NCBI RefSeq assembly: GCF_000468095.1
Contig: NZ_ASZC01000005.1
Span: 1-64,000, forward strand
Length of the DNA stretch: 64,000 nucleotides
From: Pantoea sp. AS-PWVM4
GTDB lineage: Bacteria; Pseudomonadota; Gammaproteobacteria; Enterobacterales; Enterobacteriaceae
Reading direction: 5' to 3'
The notes below the pieces were generated by a model that was not told where the DNA came from, did no database searches, and worked only from the letters and a program-made list of their open reading frames with translations. The position numbers and the translations under genes were made by a program. Below are positions 45,175-52,934 of the stretch, piece after piece (position 1 is the first letter of the stretch; each line of letters starts with the position of its first letter).

Positions 45175-46100
45175 TTCGCCTCCAGATAGGTGTGATTGAT
45201 GCTGTCAGCCAATGCGTTAATGTCTGCCAGGAAATGGTTCAGCCAGTTATTCAGGCCGTCACGCGTCAGGCTTTCCCAGGTGCTGAACCGCATCTCAGCC
45301 AGCAATACAGTGGCAAGATAGCGCGGGCGATCTTCACCGCTGCTGCCGATCTGCTCCAGTTGGTTAGCGATCTCTTCAATGCAGGAGTGCAAGGATCGCG
45401 GGCTTTCGCTGCGCAGGATCAGCATTTCATTGACCAGATCCGGCATCAGCTGTTGTTTGAAGATGGCGTTATAGGCCTCGCGAGCGGATACCGCACGCAG
45501 CAAGGTGTCGAGGCAATAATATTCGCGTACCGAATCAGGATGCTGCTCCAGCAATTGTTGATTGACGCTCAACAGGCGCGTACTGCCGTCAGCACGCTCC
45601 ATCAGGGTGCCGAGGCGAATAAAACTCATGGCATCGCCGCGCAACAGGGTGCCAAACATCGCACCACGAAACAGATGGCAACGCTCCTTGACCCAGTCAA
45701 AAAAGCTGTCGGCATTGGCACTGGAAATGCCACGACGGCGCATGCTACGCATCTCAATCCAGGTGGAGTTGATGCTTTCCCACACTTCCGACGAGAGGCT
45801 ACCGCGCACCGCATGGGCGTTGTTCCATGCCGATTGCCAGCAACAAAAAATGCTGCTGGGATTGCGATCGTCGAGAGCAAAGAAGTTGAACAACTGCGGC
45901 ATGGTGAAACGCCCGTTGAGCGTTTCAAACAGCTGACGCGTGCCAGTAAGATTGAGCGGCAACAGCAGCTCATCACCGTGGCTGTTACGCACCGGCATCA
46001 ACGACAGCCGGTTAGTCACATCCAATACCCTGGCGAGTTGTTCCGCGCGCTCCAGATAGCGCGCCATCCAATAGAGGCCACTGGCCGTGCGGCTTAGCAT
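45171..46100 (-). CDS. alpha-E domain protein of the Anbu operon
   Basis: 309 residues, all-helical alpha-E (DUF403) family, starting MLSRTASGLYWMARYLERAEQLARVLDVTNR, with conserved acidic and arginine patches through the helices. No catalytic motif is known; it invariably accompanies the circularly permuted ATP-grasp proteins and may be a scaffold or catalytic partner. It overlaps the ATP-grasp gene by 7 bp and the transglutaminase gene by 4 bp, indicating coupled translation. Confidence 0.92.
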   Translation of the reverse strand: MLSRTASGLYWMARYLERAEQLARVLDVTNRLSLMPVRNSHGDELLLPLNLTGTRQLFETLNGRFTMPQLFNFFALDDRNPSSIFCCWQSAWNNAHAVRGSLSSEVWESINSTWIEMRSMRRRGISSANADSFFDWVKERCHLFRGAMFGTLLRGDAMSFIRLGTLMERADGSTRLLSVNQQLLEQHPDSVREYYCLDTLLRAVSAREAYNAIFKQQLMPDLVNEMLILRSESPRSLHSCIEEIANQLEQIGSSGEDRPRYLATVLLAEMRFSTWESLTRDGLNNWLNHFLADINALADSINHTYLEAK

Positions 46101-47533
46101 GATGCGTCATCCTCCAGAACCCAGGTATCCTTGGTGCCACCGCCTTGCGATGAGTTCACCACCAGCGAACCTTCGGTTAGCGCCACGCGAGTTAAACCGC
46201 CCGGTACCAGACGGATATCCGCCCCGCACAGCGCAAACGGACGCAGGTCGATATGCCGTGGTGCGAGGCCGTTGTCGATAAAGGTCGGGCAGGTCGAAAG
46301 CGACAGGGTATTCTGCGCGATATAGTTATCCGGCCTTGCCTGGAGACGCGCCCGGAAGTCGCTCAGCTCCTGCTGACTCGCCACCGGACCAATCAACATG
46401 CCGTAGCCACCTGCGCCGTGCACTTCCTTCACCACCATCTGATCGAGGTTGGCCAGAACGTAGGACAGATCTTTCGGGTTGCGGCATTGCCAGGTTGGCA
46501 CGTTATTGAGGATCGGATCTTCGTCGAGGTAGAAACGGATCATATCCGGCACATAAGGGTAGATCGATTTGTCATCCGCAACCCCGGTGCCGATGGCATT
46601 CGCCAGCACCACATTCCCGGCACGATACACCGACAGCAATCCGGGTACGCCGAGCATCGAGTCCGGGCGGAACGCCAGCGGATCGAGGAAGGCATCATCC
46701 ACGCGTCGATAGATCACATCCACCTTGCAAGGTCCGGCGGTGGTACGCATCATCACCGCGCCATCTTTAACAAACAGATCGGCGCTTTCCACCAACTCGA
46801 CGCCCATCTGCTGGGCGAGGAAGCTGTGCTCAAAATAGGCGCTGTTGAAGCGGCCCGGCGTCAGAACCACCACCACCGGATCGTTCACCGGCGAGCTTTC
46901 ACGCAACGTCTGCAACAGATGCGACGGATAACGCTCGACCGGGGCCACATGCTGCTCGGCAAATAACTCCGGGTAGAGGCGCATCATCATCTTGCGGTTC
47001 TCCAGCATATAGGAGACGCCAGACGGGGTGCGCAGGTTATCTTCCAGCACGTAATATTCGCCATCGTTGTTGCGCACCATATCCACGCCGACGATATGCG
47101 CATAGATATTACGATGCAGATCAACACCTTGCATGCAAGGCTGGTACTGATCGTTGACCAGCACCTGCTCGGCAGGAATGATGCCCGCCTTCAGGATGTG
47201 CTGTTGATGGTAGATATCGTGCAGGAAGGCGTTGAGGGCTTGTACCCGTTGTCGGATACCGCGATCGAGCATTGCCCATTCGCTGGCAGGAATAATACGC
47301 GGCACGCTGTCGAACGGAATCAGGCGCTCTGCACCACCGTCCTCGCCATAGACGTTGAAGGTGATGCCAACGCGATGAAACAAAAGTTCCGCTTCCTCAC
47401 GTTTACGCGCCACTGCCTCTTTGTCCGCCGCTTGCAACCATTCCCAGTAGTGCTGATAGTGAGCGCGGTGTTGGCCGTCGCTCAGCAACATCTCATCATA
47501 GAAGTGTGATGCTATCTGGTAGCTTTCTTTCAT
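46094..47533 (-). CDS. circularly permuted ATP-grasp amidoligase of the Anbu operon
   Basis: 479 residues, circularly permuted ATP-grasp type 2 (DUF404/DUF407). Characteristic segments are YHFLHDIYHQQHILKAGIIP-like sequence (about 115-135), VGVDMVRNNDGEYYVLEDNLRTPSGVSYMLENR, DQMVVKEVHGAGGYGMLIGP for ATP binding, and the C-terminal PRHIDLRPFAL and SSQGGGTKDTWVL. ATP-grasp enzymes ligate a carboxylate to an amine through an acylphosphate; the substrate here is unknown and proposed to be a peptide or protein tag. It is the first gene of the operon. Confidence 0.92.
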   Translation of the reverse strand: MKESYQIASHFYDEMLLSDGQHRAHYQHYWEWLQAADKEAVARKREEAELLFHRVGITFNVYGEDGGAERLIPFDSVPRIIPASEWAMLDRGIRQRVQALNAFLHDIYHQQHILKAGIIPAEQVLVNDQYQPCMQGVDLHRNIYAHIVGVDMVRNNDGEYYVLEDNLRTPSGVSYMLENRKMMMRLYPELFAEQHVAPVERYPSHLLQTLRESSPVNDPVVVVLTPGRFNSAYFEHSFLAQQMGVELVESADLFVKDGAVMMRTTAGPCKVDVIYRRVDDAFLDPLAFRPDSMLGVPGLLSVYRAGNVVLANAIGTGVADDKSIYPYVPDMIRFYLDEDPILNNVPTWQCRNPKDLSYVLANLDQMVVKEVHGAGGYGMLIGPVASQQELSDFRARLQARPDNYIAQNTLSLSTCPTFIDNGLAPRHIDLRPFALCGADIRLVPGGLTRVALTEGSLVVNSSQGGGTKDTWVLEDDASC

Positions 47534-47657
47534 GATTTACCCGGCGCTTATCAGAGGACCTGATTTCACTGCTGCACAAACTGTGCCAGGCGCGTGCGTG
47601 CTGCACCGCACGCGCACCTTATCAGTGAGTTAACGCCGGAAATGGGTGCAACGCACC

Positions 47658-48278
47658 TTATTGGTGCAGAAGCTGCTGCGCGACCGGTAACCAGATTTCC
47701 GTCATTGCTCCCTCCCCGCCGGTGAAAGGATCGCGCTTCGGCATGGGTACGCGCTGAATCTGCGCCTGAGAGGTTCTCAGAAAACGCGGTTCATCGCGCA
47801 GCGTTTCCGGCGATATACCTTCAGGATAGGCGCCAACGGTGAAGAAATCCTCACTGGCGTGGATCTGTTTATGACCGACCCCCGCCGGGATCAGCACCGC
47901 ATCCCCCTCGCGCAACGTCACCATGCGACCACTGTCGCCACCAAATAACACTTCTGCCCAGCCCGCGCCGACACCGATTATTTCATGCGTATTCGGGTGG
48001 TAATGGGTATACGGAAAGATGGGGGAACGCCACGCAGCGGGCCAGCCGTTGCGGGTAAAAGTTTCTTCAAACCAGATGGCGGTGTCCTGATTTTCCTCGT
48101 CTTCGCTGTCGTTGTCGGGGGCAACCCCCGGCCAGATGATCAGCGGCAACGGATTATTCGGCACCCCGCCAGACGGGATAGATAACATCAGATGCTGCGG
48201 GTTACTGGAAGCCCCTGCGGAAAAGGTGCCAGCGGCGAAAGACATCAGTAACAGCAGGCTGGATGGGTAGACAGTCAT
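47658..48278 (-). CDS. exported cupin-domain protein
   Basis: 206 residues from ATG 48278 with a GGAGA site; a longer frame to 48359 has no support. The N terminus (VYPSSLLLLMSFAAGTFSAGA) is a probable signal peptide, unusual for YjlB-type cupins. The cupin barrel has the metal motif THYHPNTHE, then VLIPAGVGHKQI. Histidines and Glu could bind a divalent metal. Function is unknown; it sits alone between the Anbu operon and ylaC. Confidence 0.78.
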   Translation of the reverse strand: MTVYPSSLLLLMSFAAGTFSAGASSNPQHLMLSIPSGGVPNNPLPLIIWPGVAPDNDSEDEENQDTAIWFEETFTRNGWPAAWRSPIFPYTHYHPNTHEIIGVGAGWAEVLFGGDSGRMVTLREGDAVLIPAGVGHKQIHASEDFFTVGAYPEGISPETLRDEPRFLRTSQAQIQRVPMPKRDPFTGGEGAMTEIWLPVAQQLLHQ

Positions 48279-48539
48279 ACTCTTTCTCCGGTTAGCCACG
48301 TTGCTTAAGTGTGGCAAAAACGGATGACAATACAATGTGCTCAGGCCCGCAAAATTCACATAAAAGCATGATTTTGCTAACTAAAGCCAAATTAATGATT
48401 AACCTCTTTAACATTTTGGGCGTAATGACCTTGCCCTGCGATTTTGTGCGCAACTGTTATAAAAATTCTTCACTGATCTGTGTCTGCCGCCCTTCACTGT
48501 TACGTGCTTTACTGGCAGGCAGTGAAAGAGAGGTGAACA

Positions 48540-49022
48540 ATGGACGCCATAAAACAAATCCTGCTTGATGAAATCGCCACACTGAATCGCGAAGAACGTC
48601 GCGACAATTTGCCACGTTTTAGCTTTTCGTTTCTGAAAACGCACCCAGGCCTGTGGGCGGTGATGTACCTGTGCTACGGACTGTGCGTAGCGCTGATTTT
48701 TTCCACCGACATGCTCGGCTGGCCCGCATTCTGGTTTGCCACGGTTTTCGTGCTGGTGATGAGCTTTTTAATGCTGCTGGATATCAATCCGAAATACCGC
48801 TTTGAGGACATTGATGCGCTGGATCTGCGCGTTTGTTACAACGGCGAGTGGTATTACATTCAGCCTGTATCCTCCCAGGGCATCAACAAGATTCTGGATA
48901 ACCCAGGCACGCCGGACCGCGTGCGTAGCGGTATTCATCGCCTGATGCAGCAGAAAGGCGAAGTGGATTTTTACGATGTGTATTACCTGACCTGGGGACA
49001 TCGGCAGGCAGCGCAGGTTTAA
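48540..49022 (+). CDS. ylaC: YlaC inner-membrane protein
   Basis: 160 residues, homologous to E. coli YlaC (156). It shares an N-terminal soluble helix ending DNLPRFSFSFLKTHPGL, two transmembrane helices (about 38-58 and 62-80), then RYRFEDIDALDLRVCYNGEWY and a C-terminal soluble region with KGEVDFYDVYYL. Function is unknown. It has a GAGGTG ribosome site. It is followed by a MITE-type hairpin and a REP copy. Confidence 0.88.
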   Translation: MDAIKQILLDEIATLNREERRDNLPRFSFSFLKTHPGLWAVMYLCYGLCVALIFSTDMLGWPAFWFATVFVLVMSFLMLLDINPKYRFEDIDALDLRVCYNGEWYYIQPVSSQGINKILDNPGTPDRVRSGIHRLMQQKGEVDFYDVYYLTWGHRQAAQV

Positions 49023-49048
49023 ATTTAACCTGACCGGCATACTGCACA

Positions 49049-49128
49049 TCTCCTTCTCCCGCTAGCGGGAGAAGGTCGGGATGAGGGAGTCTGGCAGCAG
49101 AAGACTGCGCGATAAATCGCGCTGCTAC
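49049..49128. repeat. MITE-type hairpin plus REP copy
   Basis: A CTCCTTCTCCCGC/GCGGGAGAAGG hairpin with the GGGATGAGG end (49049-49087) is followed by a REP copy at 49104-49128. The CTA at 49125-49127 is the minus-strand TAG stop of ydcR. Confidence 0.85.
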
Positions 49129-50537
49129 GGGTGCAGTTGTTTGATTAACTTACCTAATTTTTCCACCGCCGCTTCGGCGCGCGCATCCCACGGCCAGGCA
49201 GTATTGAAGCGGAAGCAGTGGCGGAAATCTTCACTGCTGGAAAATAGCTGCCCCGGCGCGATACTGATCCCCTGCTCTAACGCCAGATGATAAAGCTGCG
49301 TGGTATTGATGCCCTCGGGTAAGGCTACCCATAAAAAGTAGCCGCCCGGCGTATCGCTGATGCGGGCATCCGCTGGCAGTACCTGACGCAGCGCAGTGCG
49401 TGCCAGCTGTTTACGTTTTGCTAAGGTCTGACGCAGCCGTTTCAGATGGCTGTCATAACTGCGGGTGGAGAGAAAATCCGCCAGCGCCAGTTGCATCGGC
49501 GCGCTGGTGGAGAGCGTACTCATCAACTGAATACGCTGGACACGTTGCGCATGCCGGCCCGCCGCCACCCATCCGATGCGAAAGCCCGCCACCAGATTTT
49601 TCGAGAAGCTGCCGCAATGCATGACATCACCAAGGCGATCAAAAGCTTTCGCCGGTAATGGTTTCTCCTCGCCAATCCATAACTCACTGTAAACATCGTC
49701 TTCAATCAGCGTCACACCATAGCGCGCCAGCAGCGCCACCAGTTGTTCCTTGCGCGTGTTGCTGAGAGTAAAACCCAGCGGATTTTGCCGGTTGGTCATC
49801 AGCCAGCAAGCTTTGACCGGCCAGCGTTGCAGCGCCTGTTCCAGTTCGTCGAAATCAATGCCCTGCTCGACATCACTGGCAATGGCGATGGCGTTAAGCT
49901 TCAGGCGTTCAATTGCCTGCAATGCACCATAGAATGAGGGATTCTCGATCACCACCCAATCCCCCGGCTCGGTTACCGCCTGCAAACTCAGGTTGAGGGC
50001 TTCCATCGCCCCGTTGGTGATCACGATGTCGTCCGGTGAAATGGTGATCCCCTGCTGTGCGTAGCGTTGCGCCAGGATTTTGCGCAGCTCAGGGTTACCG
50101 GGCGGCAAATTGTTGAGCGCGTCCGTCGGTTTCAGGTTATGCGAGACTTTGACCAGCGAACGCATCAACTGGCGCTGAGGAAACAACTCCGGATCGGGGA
50201 AGGCGGAACCAAACGGCATAATCGCCGGATCGCGTGTCGCCTGGAGGACATCAAATACAAAGCTGTTGGTATCGGTCTGCTCCGGGCGTTCGACCGTTTG
50301 CGTCGCCAGACGCGGTCGCAGCGCCGCAGCGCGCGGCGCAATGTAATAACCGGATTGTGGTTTTGACAAAATCCAGCCCTGACTCTCCAGCACTTCGTAG
50401 GCGTGCATCACCGTCATCAGGCTGAGGCCGGATTGATCGGCCTGCTGACGCAGCGAAGGCAATTTTTCTCCGGGTTGCCAGATATTGGCTTCGATTTGTT
50501 CGCGCAGTTGATCGACCAGCTGCTGGTATTTCGCCAC
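49125..50537 (-). CDS. ydcR: MocR/PdxR-type regulator YdcR
   Basis: 470 residues (468 in E. coli YdcR) with strong similarity throughout. The GntR-type winged helix (about 1-70, YQQLVDQLREQIEANIWQPGEKLPSLRQQA) is fused to a fold-type-I aminotransferase-like domain (about 100-465). NPLGF and the PLP-lysine segment SFSKNLVAGFR are present. MocR proteins bind PLP or its aldimines and regulate transcription; the target of YdcR is not firmly known. Its TAG stop codon is contributed by an abutting REP element, and MITE plus REP pieces lie on both sides of the gene. Confidence 0.93.
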   Translation of the reverse strand: MAKYQQLVDQLREQIEANIWQPGEKLPSLRQQADQSGLSLMTVMHAYEVLESQGWILSKPQSGYYIAPRAAALRPRLATQTVERPEQTDTNSFVFDVLQATRDPAIMPFGSAFPDPELFPQRQLMRSLVKVSHNLKPTDALNNLPPGNPELRKILAQRYAQQGITISPDDIVITNGAMEALNLSLQAVTEPGDWVVIENPSFYGALQAIERLKLNAIAIASDVEQGIDFDELEQALQRWPVKACWLMTNRQNPLGFTLSNTRKEQLVALLARYGVTLIEDDVYSELWIGEEKPLPAKAFDRLGDVMHCGSFSKNLVAGFRIGWVAAGRHAQRVQRIQLMSTLSTSAPMQLALADFLSTRSYDSHLKRLRQTLAKRKQLARTALRQVLPADARISDTPGGYFLWVALPEGINTTQLYHLALEQGISIAPGQLFSSSEDFRHCFRFNTAWPWDARAEAAVEKLGKLIKQLHP

Positions 50538-50571
50538 CTGAATCTCCGTCAGAATGTAATGTGGGGATTTT

Positions 50572-50675
50572 CCCTCACCCTAACCCTCTCCCGCAAGCGA
50601 TTGTAGTGGCGCGATTTATCGCGCCATACCTTGCGCGTTGTGGGAAAAACTTGCGCGATAAATCGCGCCGCTACC
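50572..50675. repeat. half MITE-type element fused to paired REP
   Basis: CCTCACCCTAACCCTCTCCC and GCAAGC (50572-50599), the left arm of the palindrome that borders the 25.7-kb array, runs directly into a two-copy REP module (50603-50675). The right arm of the first element is missing. Confidence 0.85.
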
Positions 50676-50688
50676 CGGTGCAAAATGC

Positions 50689-52779
50689 TTACTTCGCCGC
50701 AGTTTCAAGTTCGGTTGCGGAAGCAACAAACTCCGGCAGTTCGCCGATGCGGTCTGGCGGCAGGGGCCGCCCCAGCAGATAGCCCTGCAATGAATTACAT
50801 CCCAGCCCGGTGAGAAACGCCTGTTGCTCCTCGGTTTCTACCCCTTCAGCCACCACTTTTAAATCCAGCGATTGCGCCAGCGCCACAATCGCGGAGACGA
50901 TGGTGGCATCTTCCGATTTCGCTTGCAGTTCATTGACGAAAGCACGGTCAATTTTCAACTCACTGGCCGGTAAACGTTTGAGATACAACAGGCTGGAATA
51001 GCCGGTACCAAAATCGTCAATCGAGGCTTTCACCCCCATATTGGTCAGTTCCGTGAGAATACGCACGCTCTCTTCAGGATCGCGCATCGCCGTGGTTTCG
51101 GTGACCTCCAGCGTCAGCAGCTCTGCCGGAATCTGGTGCTGAGTTAAGGCGGTGGTGACGGTTTCCACCAGATTGCACTGCTCAAACTGTAACGCCGACA
51201 GGTTCACCGCCACCGACCAGTGAGGATGCCCCTGCAAATGCCAGCTATGCAGCTGACGGCAGGCTTCGTTAATCACCCAGTTACCAATATTGACGATCAT
51301 CCCGGTCTTTTCCGCCATCGGCAGGAATTTGTCCGGCGTCAGCAGGCCGCGCGTCGGATGCTGCCAGCGCAGTAAGGCTTCAAAACCAATAATGGGTCCA
51401 CGCGGTGCGCAATATTTCGGCTGGTAGAACAACCGCAGCTCGTCATTATCCAGCGCTTGCCACAGATCGTTGTTCAGTTGCAGTTGGCTTTGCGCCAGGG
51501 TGTTCATCGAGGGCTGGAAGAAGTTGTAGCCGTTGCGTCCGTTGTTTTTGGTGTGATACATCGCTGCATCCGCATTAAACATCAGCTCGCGCTCATCCAC
51601 ACCATCGCCAGGGTACACAGCGATACCGATACTCAACGACACCACTAACTCGTAACGCGAGATGCTGAACGGCTTCTCGATCGCTTTTACCAGCGCATCA
51701 GCCGCCGCCGCCGCATCATTAGGATCATCAATCTCAATCAGCAGGACAAACTCATCGCCTCCCATGCGCGCCAGGGTGTAATGCCCTTTCATCTGTCCGG
51801 TCATGCGCTCGGTCACGGCAATCAGCAGGTTGTCTCCGACATGATGACCAAAAGCATCATTGACCGCTTTGAAGCCATCCAGGTCCATAAACATCAACGC
51901 GAAGTGAGACTGTTCGCGGTCAGCTTTGTTGATCGCCTGATCGAGGCGGTCTTCCAGCAAAATGCGGTTCGGCAGGCGCGTCAGATTGTCATGCAGCGCC
52001 AACTGCGCCAGTTCCCGGTTCGCCTCCGCCAGTGAACGGGCCAGGATCGAGGTGCGCGCCTGCATGCGAGCATCGAGCATTGAAACCAGCAGAGTGATGC
52101 CGAGGATCGCGAGCGTCACTACCGTCACCAGCATTGCCAGCCAGTTGCTGTTAACCCCCATATGGGTAGCGTGGCTGTGCATCGGGAAATTCGCCGCCGC
52201 CATACCCGTGTAATGCATACCGGCAATGGCACAGCCCATTACCACCGACGCGCCAAGGCGCAACAGGGTGACGCGGCCAGTGCCTTCACGCAGGGTAAAC
52301 GCCAGCCATAGCGCCACGCCAGAAGCCACCAGGGCAATCGCGACAGATGCCGCAACCCAGTAACCATTCCAGACGATGCCAGGCGAGAACATCAGCGCCG
52401 CCATGCCGGTGTAGTGCATTGCCACCACGCCAAAACCCAGCACCAATGCGCCACCGCACAGTCGCGGCCAGGGCAGTTCGCCCGAGCACACCAGCCACAA
52501 TGCAAAGATCGATGCCAGCACCGCAATCACCATCGATGCCGTGGTGAGCATTGGGTCGTAACTCATCACCATATCGAGGCTCATCGACAACATGCCGATA
52601 AAGTGCATCGCCCAGATGCCCACCCCCATGGCAAAGCCGCCGCCCAGTAGCCATACCAGCGCTGATTTGCCACTGGCAGTCGCTACTCTTCCCGCCATAT
52701 CCAGTGCCGTGAAGGAGGCCAGCATCGCCACCAACACCGAGACGATGACGGTATACCAATCGTACGAAGTCACTAACAT
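50689..52779 (-). CDS. MHYT-GGDEF-EAL c-di-GMP protein A
   Basis: 696 residues from ATG 52779, preferred because GGGAA lies seven bases upstream and the start then aligns with the paralogue next door. The N-terminal MHYT sensor has seven membrane helices (about 1-240) with three motifs: AMHFIGM, AMHYTGM and GMHYTGM. GGDEF (about 255-415; MGGDEFVLL intact, no RxxD) and EAL (about 430-680; FEALLRW, DDFGTGYSSLLYL, EGVETEEQQ) follow. MHYT domains are proposed to bind copper and sense oxygen, CO or NO. The architecture equals MucR/NbdA of Pseudomonas. It could be bifunctional. Confidence 0.94.
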   Translation of the reverse strand: MLVTSYDWYTVIVSVLVAMLASFTALDMAGRVATASGKSALVWLLGGGFAMGVGIWAMHFIGMLSMSLDMVMSYDPMLTTASMVIAVLASIFALWLVCSGELPWPRLCGGALVLGFGVVAMHYTGMAALMFSPGIVWNGYWVAASVAIALVASGVALWLAFTLREGTGRVTLLRLGASVVMGCAIAGMHYTGMAAANFPMHSHATHMGVNSNWLAMLVTVVTLAILGITLLVSMLDARMQARTSILARSLAEANRELAQLALHDNLTRLPNRILLEDRLDQAINKADREQSHFALMFMDLDGFKAVNDAFGHHVGDNLLIAVTERMTGQMKGHYTLARMGGDEFVLLIEIDDPNDAAAAADALVKAIEKPFSISRYELVVSLSIGIAVYPGDGVDERELMFNADAAMYHTKNNGRNGYNFFQPSMNTLAQSQLQLNNDLWQALDNDELRLFYQPKYCAPRGPIIGFEALLRWQHPTRGLLTPDKFLPMAEKTGMIVNIGNWVINEACRQLHSWHLQGHPHWSVAVNLSALQFEQCNLVETVTTALTQHQIPAELLTLEVTETTAMRDPEESVRILTELTNMGVKASIDDFGTGYSSLLYLKRLPASELKIDRAFVNELQAKSEDATIVSAIVALAQSLDLKVVAEGVETEEQQAFLTGLGCNSLQGYLLGRPLPPDRIGELPEFVASATELETAAK

Positions 52780-52934
52780 AGTGAGTTCCCAAGTCATAGC
52801 TGGATTAACAGCTGTGGTGTTGTTAATAAAACGTAAAATATATAAATATTATTGTATTATTTATCGGCAGTCATGCTGCCGTTATTGGTCGTTGAACGAT
52901 GAAAGATTACGATTCAGAAAATCAAAATTGCTCG

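Noticed and set aside
52861..52868. Sigma-28 -10 box upstream of MHYT-GGDEF-EAL protein A
   Set aside because: The -10 match is perfect but the -35 region (CAATAACG) matches at only two positions at the required spacing.
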